Assembly (NCBI GenBank): GCA_001563335.1
Contig: LRSL01000086.1
Coordinates: 18,839-82,838 of the forward strand
Length of the DNA: 64,000 nt
Origin: Candidatus Thorarchaeota archaeon SMTZ1-45
GTDB taxonomy: Archaea > Asgardarchaeota > Thorarchaeia > Thorarchaeales > Thorarchaeaceae
Direction of reading: 5' to 3'
Shown here in pieces: positions 1 to 8,309 of the stretch (its first letter is position 1; every line of letters starts with the position of its first letter). The translations under genes were made by a program, and so were the position numbers. Under the pieces are notes generated by a model. The model ran no database searches, was not told the DNA's origin, and was given only the letters and a program-made list of their open reading frames with translations.

Positions 1-582
1 CCAGCAACATATCTGAACTATAAGAGTCCCTTTGAGATGCTAATTGTAACAATTCTATCAGCACGAGCCACAGATGCAGGTGTGAACAAGATCTCTCCAA
101 CACTTTTCAAGAAATATCCCACTCCAGAGAAACTGGCAAAAGTGAATCTTGATGAAATTGGCCAAATCATACGCCCACTTGGAGCCTATAACAAAAAGGC
201 AGGATACATCACTGGAACATCTCGCCTGCTGGTCGAGAAGTTTGATGGCAAGGTCCCTAACACATTGAAGGAACTTATCTCATTCCCAGGTGTGAGTAGA
301 AAGACTGCAAACGTTGTGTTGTCAGTTGTCTTTGGAATCAGCGAGGGAATTGTATTGGATACACATGTCATGCGTGTGACTCTTCGACTCGGTCTAAGTG
401 AGCATGAGAATAAACCAGAAAAAATCGAGAAGGATATGATGGAATTGCTTCCAAACAAGTTCTGGAGCGATTATGCTCGATTAATTGGTGCTCATGGTAG
501 ACAAACTTGCAAGTCAAGACGACCAAATTGCACTTCGTGTACACTCAATAAGCTTTGTCCATCTGCAGAGCTTGGTAAGTGA
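1..582 (+). CDS. nth: Endonuclease III, 5'-truncated by the window edge
   Basis: DNA glycosylase/AP lyase that removes oxidised pyrimidines in base excision repair. The frame is open from base 1 (PATYLNYKSPFEML...), so the ATG at 37 in the ORF track is internal and the true start lies upstream. The helix-hairpin-helix FPGVSRKTANVVL contains the catalytic lysine, LDTHVMRV holds the catalytic aspartate, and CKSRRPNCTSCTLNKLC gives the C-x6-C-x2-C-x5-C [4Fe-4S] motif of the family. The usual AQTTD of the first helix reads ARATD here. The next gene, serS, begins about 85 nt downstream on the same strand. Confidence 0.95.
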   Translation, partial: PATYLNYKSPFEMLIVTILSARATDAGVNKISPTLFKKYPTPEKLAKVNLDEIGQIIRPLGAYNKKAGYITGTSRLLVEKFDGKVPNTLKELISFPGVSRKTANVVLSVVFGISEGIVLDTHVMRVTLRLGLSEHENKPEKIEKDMMELLPNKFWSDYARLIGAHGRQTCKSRRPNCTSCTLNKLCPSAELGK

Positions 583-668
583 TGGGTTGAAGGCGATATC
601 TAGGAAACGACTTATCTAGGTTCCGAATTCACTCAAGTATACATAACTTTGACAGGTGAAGTCATTCA

Positions 669-1964
669 ATGTTAGACATCCGATTCATTCGAGAGAATAT
701 CGACCTGATTCGAGATAACCTAAAGCGTCGGCAGGATGATAGGAAACTGAAGGAGTTTGACCTCCTTCTCAAACTCGATGAGAAAATACGGTGGCTGAAG
801 AGGGACATACAAGACCTCAGAACCCAACGAAACAAAATTTCAAGAGAGATTGGTGAACTGAAGAAATCGGGCGAGGATGACTCAAAGCTTGTTAAAAAAG
901 TAAACAATGTAAATAAGAAAATCAGATCCATTGAAGCTGAAACAAATGAGCTCGAACAGCAGCTCAAACGAATTCAGATGAGTATCCCAAACATCCTTCA
1001 TGAGAGTGTCCCCTATGGTGTTGATGAGGAGGACAATGAAGTTTTAAGAGAGTGGGGTGGTAGACCCGAGTTCGATTTTGAGTATCACAGTCATGTTGAC
1101 TTATTGGAAACATTGGATGTGGGAGACATTCCTAGGGCTGCAAGACTTTCAGGATCAAGGTTCTACTATCTCAAGAATGAACTGGTCTTGCTTGATATCG
1201 CAATGCAGCAAATGGCACTTGAAATGCTTGTTGAGAGAGGATTTAGTCCAATCTATCCTCCTTTCATGATGAAACGTGAACCATATGAGGGTGTAGTAGA
1301 CCTAGCAGATTTTGAGGATGTTATGTATAAGATAGATGGAGAGGATCTCTATCTCATTGCTACATCTGAACACCCGATGGCGGGAATGTACATGGGGGAG
1401 ATATTTGAACCAACAGACCTTCCTCTCAAACTTGCTGGAGTGAGTGCATGTTTCAGAAAAGAGGCTGGTTCACACGGCAAAGATACCAAGGGCATCTTCA
1501 GAGTACATCAGTTTAACAAAGTCGAGCAATTTGTTTTTAGCCTGCCTGAGGATTCATGGAATATCCATGAGGAACTCATCAAGAACGAAGAGGATTATGT
1601 ACAGGCACTGAATCTACCATATCGTGTGGTGAATATCTGCACAGGGGATATGGGTATAGTAGCTGCAAAGAGGATAGATTTAGAATTCTGGTTTCCAGGA
1701 CAACAGATGTACAGAGAGGGGGGCTCATGTAGTAACTGTACAGCCTACCAAGCAACCAGACTCAACATCAAATACCGTCTGAAAAAGGGAGGTACTGAGA
1801 AAGCGTACCTTCACACATTGAACAGCACCATGATGGCGAATCCACGAACAATGGTGGCAATCATTGAAAATTATCAAAAAGAGGATGGAAGTGTAGAAAT
1901 ACCAAAAGCACTACAAAAGTATCTTCCATCAGGAATCAAAGAGATAGTACCTCAGAAGAAATGA
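669..1964 (+). CDS. serS: Seryl-tRNA synthetase
   Basis: Charges tRNA-Ser with serine in the cytoplasm. At 431 aa it is the common bacterial/eukaryotic/archaeal form, not the rare methanogen type. Residues 1-110 form the long antiparallel coiled-coil arm (KLKEFDLLLKLDEKIRWLKRD...) that contacts the tRNA. The class II core follows: TSEHPMAGMYMGE, motif 2 around FRKEAGSHGKDTKGIFRVHQF, and motif 3 in the MANPRTMVAIIENYQ segment. Serine-specific residues were not checked individually. The ATG start with a full-length N-terminal arm fits; GACAGGTGAAG supplies a weak ribosome site. Confidence 0.96.
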   Translation: MLDIRFIRENIDLIRDNLKRRQDDRKLKEFDLLLKLDEKIRWLKRDIQDLRTQRNKISREIGELKKSGEDDSKLVKKVNNVNKKIRSIEAETNELEQQLKRIQMSIPNILHESVPYGVDEEDNEVLREWGGRPEFDFEYHSHVDLLETLDVGDIPRAARLSGSRFYYLKNELVLLDIAMQQMALEMLVERGFSPIYPPFMMKREPYEGVVDLADFEDVMYKIDGEDLYLIATSEHPMAGMYMGEIFEPTDLPLKLAGVSACFRKEAGSHGKDTKGIFRVHQFNKVEQFVFSLPEDSWNIHEELIKNEEDYVQALNLPYRVVNICTGDMGIVAAKRIDLEFWFPGQQMYREGGSCSNCTAYQATRLNIKYRLKKGGTEKAYLHTLNSTMMANPRTMVAIIENYQKEDGSVEIPKALQKYLPSGIKEIVPQKK

Positions 1965-2024
1965 AGTCACGATGCCCATCAAGCTTAATACGGGCTTTCT
2001 TGATGCCAAACTTGGGGAACATCA

Positions 2025-2495
2025 TTGACTACTGTACAGCAAACGTTTGAACAACTGGTCTCCCTTGCAATAAAGAGGGAGGAGGAAGCACACGACTTCT
2101 ACATGAAGGCGTCAGAAGATTCGGAGCTGAAAGCATCAGCAAAATTGCTCAAGGATCTCGCAGGCCAGGAGGTTATTCACAAGAAAAAGTTGCAAGAGGC
2201 ACTCAAGGATGGGGTCTGTGAAACTTTTACTTGCAGTTCTGTTGCAGAAGTGGAGAAGCTAGATTTGGATCGATACCTTGTTGACATTCCACTTCTACCT
2301 TCATCATCACCACAGGATGTTCTGATTGTAGCAATCAAGAGGGAGGCTGCTGCAAACAGCTTCTACAAGGCACTTTCTGAACTAACAGGTAATTCTGCAC
2401 ACAGATCAGTCTTTGAAACTTTGGCAAAAGAAGAAGATACTCATAAGACCAGACTACAGAACATGTATGATGATATATTCCAACCAGACATGTGA
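2025..2495 (+). CDS. Rubrerythrin/ferritin-like diiron protein
   Basis: Four-helix-bundle protein of 156 aa. Four carboxylate/histidine segments are visible: KREEEAHDFY, AGQEVIHKKKL, KREAAANSFY and AKEEDTHKTRL. Helices 1 and 3 give EExxxxxFY-type motifs and helices 2 and 4 give ExxH, which is the diiron ligand pattern of rubrerythrins. There is no C-terminal rubredoxin domain, so the electron donor must be separate. It probably reduces peroxide or handles iron (family inference). The start is TTG at 2025 behind GGGGAAC; an ATG alternative in frame is not obvious. Another diiron or iron protein set lies at 7.8, 37.6 and 54.4 kb. Confidence 0.85.
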   Translation: MTTVQQTFEQLVSLAIKREEEAHDFYMKASEDSELKASAKLLKDLAGQEVIHKKKLQEALKDGVCETFTCSSVAEVEKLDLDRYLVDIPLLPSSSPQDVLIVAIKREAAANSFYKALSELTGNSAHRSVFETLAKEEDTHKTRLQNMYDDIFQPDM

Positions 2496-2520
2496 GAGGG
2501 CTTTTCTAAAGCCCTGTCAC
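2492..2520. terminator. Convergent hairpin terminator
   Basis: AGGGCTTT-TCT-AAAGCCCT is an 8-bp stem, extended outward by GTGA/TCAC, and is followed by T-rich sequence. It lies between the convergent ends of the rubrerythrin-like gene and the minus-strand gene ending at 2531, and it overlaps the rubrerythrin stop codon. Confidence 0.6.
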
Positions 2521-2530
2521 ATTCTATTTA

Positions 2531-3814
2531 TTATTTCATCATGTGCAATTTTTGTGCAGCTATGAATGTCAGACCACGTTTGGTCAGTTCTTCTGCAGTG
2601 CGGTTTAATGCGTGATGTTTGTCAAGATAGTTCTGAGTTAGTAGAGGCATATGACCTTGTTCTTCTATCTCACTCTTTTGTCGGAAGTAGTCGAGGATGT
2701 CACTGGGATATTCACGGTTTGCATCTATCTCAGGAACACCACCTTCGTGCTTTGCACTGATGTTCTTCACATGGTCTGCAATATCAAGAAGCTCAGGTAG
2801 TCGGTCATATGGTTGTCGAACGATGTTCTTGTAAGTTTCAGTGATGTGGTGTTCCAATCTAACAACATTCTCGAATCCAAAGTCTTCACGGATGTAGGCT
2901 GCAAGTTCAAGGGTTTTGTTGTCAACACTGTTTGAAAGATTGAATCCTATCAGAGGACTTGTACCATCTTCCCTACTGAACAGCTTTGCAGTCATAAGTG
3001 TCCATAGACATGCATATGGGTTATCATTACCTACAAAGACGGATATCTTGAATTCCATATCTATACCAAGCTTGTGCATCATATAGCCTACTAGAATGCT
3101 TCCAAGATTGACGTTGAGCACCTGTTTCACACCATACTTTGTGTAGTAGTTTAGATATTCATCAGCCCACTTCAATGGAAACTTATTTGGCATCCCAACG
3201 CCGCCAAAGTAGCCTGTAATCGTATCGGGACCTCCAAGATGAACGTTTACAGGAGCACCATCTGGACCTGGGTAGGTGCCTTTGGTGTCTAATGTTTCAA
3301 CATACGATGCACCCACAATTTGCATACCTGCTGCAAATGCAATGACTTGGTTATCGGCTGTCTGTTCAGCCATATTCCGAACTCGAATAAATCTACCAGG
3401 CATGAGTTCTTGTTTTTCAATCGATTGCTTGGCTTCTTCAATGAGCCAAGGGAAATACTGGCAAGCACTAATCTCTAAAGTGACCGCAAATCTATCGTCA
3501 AATTTCATATTATTGGCTTTGTTCCCAAGTATTTTGCGTCGGTATTCGGGTATAGAGATGAAAGCACCATCATCGCGTTGTTCCTGTAGCCAAGTGAGAT
3601 CTTTCACATAGGTGGAATCTTTTGTTTCGAGTTGTGCCAAGAGATTCTCAAGTTTTCTCGCCTCCTCTGCTCTCTTGTTTATCTCATGCACACCGCCATA
3701 TTTCTCAATCACATCAATTAGTCCAGTGACAAGAGGATTGTCTTCCTGCATTAGAAAATCGTTGATCTCATTGAGTCGTTTTGGATCAATCATCAAAGCT
3801 GTTCTATCAATCAT
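2531..3814 (-). CDS. Conserved protein of unknown function
   Basis: 427 aa, soluble, no signal peptide or membrane segment. I do not recognise the family. Visible landmarks are a helical N-terminus with KRAEEARKLENLLAQLE, a mid-protein glycine-rich stretch (VNVHLGGPDTITGYFGGVGMP) and a histidine-rich segment near the C-terminus (RLEHHITETYKN, then ISAKHEGGVPEIDANREYP). Conserved-looking His and Asp/Glu residues and strand-helix alternation suggest a barrel-type enzyme, but that is a guess. The gene is the first of a minus-strand set read away from it: a radical SAM enzyme, an ECF S-component and a GNAT lie upstream at 3949-6119. Two ATGs seven codons apart could serve as start. Confidence 0.75.
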   Translation of the reverse strand: MIDRTALMIDPKRLNEINDFLMQEDNPLVTGLIDVIEKYGGVHEINKRAEEARKLENLLAQLETKDSTYVKDLTWLQEQRDDGAFISIPEYRRKILGNKANNMKFDDRFAVTLEISACQYFPWLIEEAKQSIEKQELMPGRFIRVRNMAEQTADNQVIAFAAGMQIVGASYVETLDTKGTYPGPDGAPVNVHLGGPDTITGYFGGVGMPNKFPLKWADEYLNYYTKYGVKQVLNVNLGSILVGYMMHKLGIDMEFKISVFVGNDNPYACLWTLMTAKLFSREDGTSPLIGFNLSNSVDNKTLELAAYIREDFGFENVVRLEHHITETYKNIVRQPYDRLPELLDIADHVKNISAKHEGGVPEIDANREYPSDILDYFRQKSEIEEQGHMPLLTQNYLDKHHALNRTAEELTKRGLTFIAAQKLHMMK

Positions 3815-3948
3815 GGCTTACCCATCCAGTAATGATTATTGATTAGTTGAACTTTATTCAAGTTAGGTCCCTATCAGTAGCTCACCCCTAAAAAGGGATT
3901 CTGCATTTTTTGGACGCAATCTTCTCCAGGTATCTAATCAAATATCGT

Positions 3949-4911
3949 CTATTGATAACATCTAATTGGTGCAAGAAGCTTCGGATAGTGGTAATGTAAT
4001 AATCTACGCATCTCAAAGCAGAGATGGCATTCATTAACGAATGTTGAATTTGGTTCTAGCCCATGTTGTAGAGCTAATTGATAGAGACCTATCGGACCAG
4101 TTTCCGCCAATATACGAATGATTGGATGATTGCTGTATGAATAGCTGTTGAGGGAGTCTGAGAGTGAGTTTCTCTTCGCGTTCCCAATGCATATTCCTGG
4201 GCACAGGGTGATATTTCCTTCAAAGTCTATCTCAATCACTTCAGGACTTCGCAAGTCGCCTCCTAGCCAGAAGGGTAGGATGCATTTCCCATGGGGAATT
4301 TCGGGAGACATTTCAGCATAACCGATCAGTGATTTAGCCCCTCTTCCCTCAAAGTCGACTGGATATAATGACTGCTCTATGCCTTCTATGTCTTGCACCT
4401 CTCTAAGAGATGCCTTTGTCAACTGATCATAGGGGTTTTTGGACTCAAGTGACTTCATGTAGTAACTATCCACCCATACCTTCTCAAGACCAAGAAAGAC
4501 TGCCGCTTCGATGCCAAGCTTAACATTTCTGATATCGATATATTGCTGATGAAACCCGTCAACGCTAAAGGTAAGCGTGTTCAGGCCTGCGTCTATAAGC
4601 TCCTTGAGCGTCTTTCTGGCCACATGAGATGTCCTTGCCCAGAACCCATTTGTTATGGATCCTCTTCGTGGAACACCTAAATCTTTCGCGATTGTTAGCA
4701 TTGCCTTCATATCATCTAGGTAGAGAAATGGTTCACCACCATGAAGTGTCAGCCATTCAAATTGTTTATTTTCTGCTAGGTCAGAGAGCCACTGCTCAGC
4801 GTCATCAAGACTGATATGACCTACTTGCTCTGGACCTGCGTTGTACGCACAGTGATCACATTTAGATGGGCATCGGAATGTGATCAAAAGACTAGCTCCA
4901 CGTACCTGCAT
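3949..4911 (-). CDS. Radical SAM domain protein
   Basis: 320 aa. FRCPSKCDHC near residue 15 is the C-x3-C-x2-C site for the SAM-binding [4Fe-4S] cluster. LTLHGGEPFLY is the GGE/SAM-methionine contact, and SVDGFHQQYID follows in the barrel. The C-terminal third has more cysteines (GKCILPFW, ITLCPGICIGNA, ECHLCFEMRR), resembling a SPASM/twitch auxiliary-cluster region. The substrate cannot be told. The gene starts 49 nt after the ECF S-component gene on the same strand, so co-transcription is likely, and the pair could serve synthesis or salvage of a cofactor (inference). Confidence 0.85.
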   Translation of the reverse strand: MQVRGASLLITFRCPSKCDHCAYNAGPEQVGHISLDDAEQWLSDLAENKQFEWLTLHGGEPFLYLDDMKAMLTIAKDLGVPRRGSITNGFWARTSHVARKTLKELIDAGLNTLTFSVDGFHQQYIDIRNVKLGIEAAVFLGLEKVWVDSYYMKSLESKNPYDQLTKASLREVQDIEGIEQSLYPVDFEGRGAKSLIGYAEMSPEIPHGKCILPFWLGGDLRSPEVIEIDFEGNITLCPGICIGNAKRNSLSDSLNSYSYSNHPIIRILAETGPIGLYQLALQHGLEPNSTFVNECHLCFEMRRLLHYHYPKLLAPIRCYQ

Positions 4912-4959
4912 CTTCTACCTCCACCCCAACTCCTAATTCTTATAATCGCTCGATAAAAG

Positions 4960-5580
4960 TTAAGTCAAATCCTTAGGTGTTTGGACATCCTCCTCAATCC
5001 ACGAATCTGAAGATTCTGTTTCATAGATGTAATCACGAAGAAAGCCCCTAATGGCAGGACCTACTGTGGCGGTGATGATTGAACCCGCGGTCACCTGTAT
5101 CCAGTTCAATGTAATTAGTTCTGCAAATGCTACTCCTAGTGCCACCAAAAAAGAATAGTCCAAAAGAACAAACAAGAATATCTCACCAATAAAGTAGCCA
5201 AGCATCATCACTAGCGAAGCAACGACCAAACCGACTATGTCCAATTTTGTTAGGCGACTAGTCATCCCAACTTGGCGGCTCGCTAATCCTACAATCATTC
5301 CTTCACACCCTTTTACAACAAACGTAATCGGTGCAAATTGGATATAACCTAAAGTCACATCAGCCACTGCTGAACCAACGCCTCCCGCAAAAAAACCACC
5401 GAGAGGCCCAAGTAGAAGTCCACTCAGCATTACAAGTGCATCGCCAAAATTCAAGAAACCAGTGCTCGTTGGGAACGGAACAACTATTATCATGGTGGCA
5501 GCAGTAGTTAAAGCAGTCAGAATAACCAGAAGCGCCACGAACAGTGTTCTATTTTGTGTTTTGGGTTTGAAGAGCTCCAA
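4960..5580 (-). CDS. ECF transporter S-component, vitamin type
   Basis: 206 aa with about six membrane segments. The segment GFLNFGDALVMLSGLLLGPLGGFFAGGVGSAVAD matches the conserved N-terminal part of energy-coupling-factor substrate-binding subunits of the ThiW/HmpT/PdxU-like group, which import vitamins such as thiamine or pyridoxine precursors. No EcfA or EcfT gene is in the window, so a shared module elsewhere is expected. The start is TTG at 5580, with GAGAGGATGATG as its ribosome site. That site is inside the 3' end of the GNAT gene, which overlaps by 64 nt in another frame. Confidence 0.82.
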   Translation of the reverse strand: MELFKPKTQNRTLFVALLVILTALTTAATMIIVVPFPTSTGFLNFGDALVMLSGLLLGPLGGFFAGGVGSAVADVTLGYIQFAPITFVVKGCEGMIVGLASRQVGMTSRLTKLDIVGLVVASLVMMLGYFIGEIFLFVLLDYSFLVALGVAFAELITLNWIQVTAGSIITATVGPAIRGFLRDYIYETESSDSWIEEDVQTPKDLT

Positions 5581-6119
5581 TTATCATCATCCTCTCGAAA
5601 TAAGTACTTGCTGAAGATAATCAAATCCTCGCCATAGTAATGACTTCGCAGGAACCCCTCTTTTCTGTAGCCAAGACTTTGATACAGCTGAATTGCCTCA
5701 GTCATTACCCATGCAGTTACTAAGAAAAGTTTGTGATTCCCATTCTTGATTGCTATAGACTCTAAGGTTTCAAGTAGCTCAGTGCCGATGCCACGACATT
5801 GATACATAGGATGAACTCCAAAAGAACTTACCCGCATACTCTCATGTTCTTCGAAGCCTGTCACAGTTCCAACGACATCATTGCCAATTTCTGCAATGAG
5901 AACTTGAGATGCTGATAGAATGCGATCACGAATTATCCATGGTTTGGAAATAGTTCTATCAACAGCTTTCTTTGGATATCCCCTCGATATGAGAGGATAG
6001 AATGCAGCCTGCATTACTCGATAGATCGCAAGAGCATCCTCTAATGTGGCTTTCCTGATTTTGAATGCGGGCTCTGATTTGATTTGAACTGTGTCACCAA
6101 GATCAATGAAAGACACCAT
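5517..6119 (-). CDS. GNAT-family N-acetyltransferase
   Basis: 200 aa. The fold is shown by IRKATLEDALAIYRVMQAAF at the N-terminus, VSSFGVHPMYQCRGIGTELLETLE (acetyl-CoA pyrophosphate loop, R/Q-x-x-G-x-G/A) and a final LYQSLGYRKEGFLRSHYY. The acceptor is unknown. The last 25 residues or so (DDDNWSSSNPKHKIEHC...) run past the normal GNAT end into the start of the ECF gene, giving a 64-nt overlap that suggests translational coupling. The gene is divergent from the threonine-synthase-like regulator; the 96-bp gap between them holds two palindromes. Confidence 0.88.
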   Translation of the reverse strand: MVSFIDLGDTVQIKSEPAFKIRKATLEDALAIYRVMQAAFYPLISRGYPKKAVDRTISKPWIIRDRILSASQVLIAEIGNDVVGTVTGFEEHESMRVSSFGVHPMYQCRGIGTELLETLESIAIKNGNHKLFLVTAWVMTEAIQLYQSLGYRKEGFLRSHYYGEDLIIFSKYLFREDDDNWSSSNPKHKIEHCSWRFWLF

Positions 6120-6171
6120 AGTTGCTATTCTCCAAGTGAGGTTTGCTTACTTCAACAAGTATGGTTTTTGA

Positions 6172-6205
6172 AAAATTATATATAATTTTGAGCCTATATA
6201 TAGGC
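6172..6205. promoter_or_regulatory. Double palindrome in a divergent promoter
   Basis: Two perfect palindromes sit almost end to end: AAAATTATATATAATTTT (6172-6189), which contains the likely TATA box, and GCCTATATATAGGC (6192-6205). The ATG of the plus-strand gene is at 6216, so transcripts are probably leaderless and a protein bound to the second palindrome would cover the start point. The neighbouring product has a PadR-type DNA-binding domain, so autoregulation is the simple reading (inference). Confidence 0.6.
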
Positions 6206-6215
6206 CAGATATGTA

Positions 6216-7709
6216 ATGTCGTGCCTTTTTTCTTTCAAATGCTCAAGATGTAATCAAACACATGACTCTGACTTGTATGCTCCTAGATGCACGAGTTGTG
6301 GAGGAGTGTTACGTGTAGAGTATGATATTGAATGTGTAAAAGAAAAACTTGGAAAGAACGGGTTTGAGAGAAGGACATCAGGAGTATGGAAGTATCATGA
6401 GTTATTGCCTGTACTGGACAAGACCAATCTTGTATCTCTTGGGGAGGGTGGGACTTACCTACATAGATGTTATGGTCTAGCTGAAAAACTGGGCTTAGAT
6501 GAGTTATACCTGAAAGACGAAACAACTAACCCTACTGGTGCGTTCATAGACAGAGGAACTGCAGTGGAGGTTACTGTAGCAAGACAGAGGGGGTACAATT
6601 CAGTCTGCTGTGGGACTACAGGAAATTTGGCAGTTTCACTCGTTGCATATGCTGCAAGAGCAGGATTGGAAAGTAAGGTGTTCATTGGACAAAAAGGTCA
6701 TGTTGATTCAGGTAAACTCTACCAGATTCTAGCATATGCAGCTCAGGTTGAAATTGTGAGAGATCGAGAAGAAGCTCTATCTCGAGCATGGCAAGAAAGT
6801 AAACAGAGTCACTCTGTTGTGCCCAGCAATCCACACTTTCTTGAGGGGGTTAAGACTACAATCTTGGAAACATGTGAACAGTTGGACTGGGAAACACCAG
6901 ATTGGGTGATAGCGCCGATGGGAAACGGTGGACATATCTCAATGATATGGAAAGGACTTGTTGAACTAAAGGAGCTTGGACTAGTTCCAAAACTGGATGT
7001 TAGGTTAGTAGGAGCACAAGCAAGGGGATGTTCACCGATTGTAGAAGCATTCGAAAAAGGTAGCAAGAAGATAATTCCATCTAGTCATGTTTCAACTGTT
7101 GCCATTGACATTGGTGTCAGAGATCCTTCTTGCGGAAACATGGCTCTCGACTCTTTGGAGCAATCAAAGGGATTGGCTGTATCCGTAACTGATAGGGAGA
7201 TTCTCGAAGCGGTAAAAGACTTGGCTCGATTGGAAGGTGTGTTTGCTGAGCCAGCTTCAGCGACAACAATAGCAGTGCTGCAAAAACTTGTAAATGAGGG
7301 TCGAATTGACAGGGGTGACAGAATTGTCTGTGCTATTACTGGAATGGGGTTAAAATATCCAGAGATAACACGCACATTCGTAAAAGGTAAGAGTACCTTA
7401 GAGTACTTTCTGAGCCACGTGGAGGGGCGTCGTTTTACAACAAAACTTGGTCAAACAAAAGTACGAATATTGCAGATTCTTTCAAGAGGAGAGTCTTATG
7501 GTTATGCAATCTGGAAATCAATGGTAGATGACTACGGTTTTCGAATCAAAATCCCAAGTATCTACCAGCATATCTCTGAACTGAAAAATAGTGGGCTTAT
7601 CGTCCAGACAAGAACCGAGGAAACCTACAGAAAGACTTCCAGAAATTATTATGGTCTGACTGAGAGAGGGCATCTAACACTTGACCAACTTGAGAAACTA
7701 TCAGAATAG
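6216..7709 (+). CDS. Threonine synthase-like PLP-fold protein fused to a PadR-type winged helix, lacking the PLP lysine
   Basis: 497 aa. Residues 1-30 form a zinc ribbon (CSRCNQ... CTSCGG). Residues 35-400 are a fold-type II PLP domain like threonine synthase, with GNLAVSLVAYAARAGL, the phosphate loop PMGNGGHISMIW and EPASATTIAVLQ. The lysine that should form the PLP Schiff base is missing: the family motif NPTGSFKDRG reads NPTGAFIDRG, codon ATA instead of AAA. Residues 412-497 are a PadR-like winged helix (RILQILSRGESYGYAIWKSM, then IPSIYQHISELKNSGLI). I infer a ligand-sensing transcription factor derived from the enzyme, comparable in concept to MocR proteins. A catalytically active threonine synthase is unlikely. 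The divergent GNAT-ECF-radical SAM genes are possible targets. Confidence 0.85.
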   Translation: MSCLFSFKCSRCNQTHDSDLYAPRCTSCGGVLRVEYDIECVKEKLGKNGFERRTSGVWKYHELLPVLDKTNLVSLGEGGTYLHRCYGLAEKLGLDELYLKDETTNPTGAFIDRGTAVEVTVARQRGYNSVCCGTTGNLAVSLVAYAARAGLESKVFIGQKGHVDSGKLYQILAYAAQVEIVRDREEALSRAWQESKQSHSVVPSNPHFLEGVKTTILETCEQLDWETPDWVIAPMGNGGHISMIWKGLVELKELGLVPKLDVRLVGAQARGCSPIVEAFEKGSKKIIPSSHVSTVAIDIGVRDPSCGNMALDSLEQSKGLAVSVTDREILEAVKDLARLEGVFAEPASATTIAVLQKLVNEGRIDRGDRIVCAITGMGLKYPEITRTFVKGKSTLEYFLSHVEGRRFTTKLGQTKVRILQILSRGESYGYAIWKSMVDDYGFRIKIPSIYQHISELKNSGLIVQTRTEETYRKTSRNYYGLTERGHLTLDQLEKLSE

Positions 7710-7834
7710 GATTATTTCTGGAAAGAGTCGCGCAGCGTGGGTGTATAGGAGAAGTGTTTTAACATCTAATACGTTATTAACCTCACAGCGGTTCGAGCAG
7801 TATTGCTGGACTTGGCAGATTGAGGTAGAGAACA

Positions 7835-8215
7835 ATGTCCAAGAAATGGATACAGAGTGATGATTGGAAAACCGAAAAACATGTACCTGTAATTGAAATC
7901 ATGAAGGTTGAGGATGGAAAAGCCTTCGTCAAAGTGTCTGTTGGCAAGGAGATTGCACATCCAAACACAACAGCCCACCATATCAAATGGATGGATCTCT
8001 TTTTCTGGCCAGAAGGAGATAAGTTTCCAGTGGAGATCGGTTACGCAACCTTCGACCATCATGGTGAGTCAGCTCAGGGACCAGACACTAGTGGAATTTA
8101 CAGCGAGCCCGTTACTAAGTTTGTCTTCAAGACTGGCAAACCAGGTACCTTGATGGCTACAGCTTATTGCAACATTCATGGTCTCTGGAAGAGTGAAGCT
8201 GAACTTACACTCTAA
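7835..8215 (+). CDS. sor: Superoxide reductase (neelaredoxin type)
   Basis: 126 aa, one-domain class without the N-terminal desulforedoxin domain. It reduces superoxide to hydrogen peroxide at a mononuclear iron centre without making oxygen. The ligands can all be seen: Glu14 and His16 in TEKHVP, His42 in HPNTT, His48 in AHHI, Cys112 and His115 in CNIHGLW. The spacing matches known archaeal superoxide reductases. No rubredoxin is next to it; the rubrerythrin-like protein at 2025 could remove the peroxide formed (inference). ATG with AGGTAGAGAAC ahead. Confidence 0.97.
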   Translation: MSKKWIQSDDWKTEKHVPVIEIMKVEDGKAFVKVSVGKEIAHPNTTAHHIKWMDLFFWPEGDKFPVEIGYATFDHHGESAQGPDTSGIYSEPVTKFVFKTGKPGTLMATAYCNIHGLWKSEAELTL

Positions 8216-8239
8216 GACTCAATCATGAGTTTGATTAAA

Positions 8240-8263
8240 ATGGGCCTACCACGGTAGTGCCCA
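8240..8263 (+). terminator. Hairpin terminator after superoxide reductase
   Basis: ATGGGC-CTACC pairs with GGTAG-T-GCCCAT around a two-base loop, giving an 11-bp stem with one bulge. It is followed by TCATCATTTTCTTCGTTATTTC. It lies between convergent genes (8215 and 8310). Confidence 0.6.
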
Positions 8264-8309
8264 TCATCATTTTCTTCGTTATTTCATTCTTTGAGAGCAT
8301 TGGAGTCAG

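Noticed and set aside
186-458. Minus-strand 90-aa ORF inside the endonuclease III gene, and many similar ORFs inside other genes (for example 662-967, 10845-11216, 21997-22584, 38343-38831)
   Set aside because: They lie opposite clearly conserved genes, have low-complexity Ser/Leu-rich translations and lack ribosome sites: shadows of real genes.
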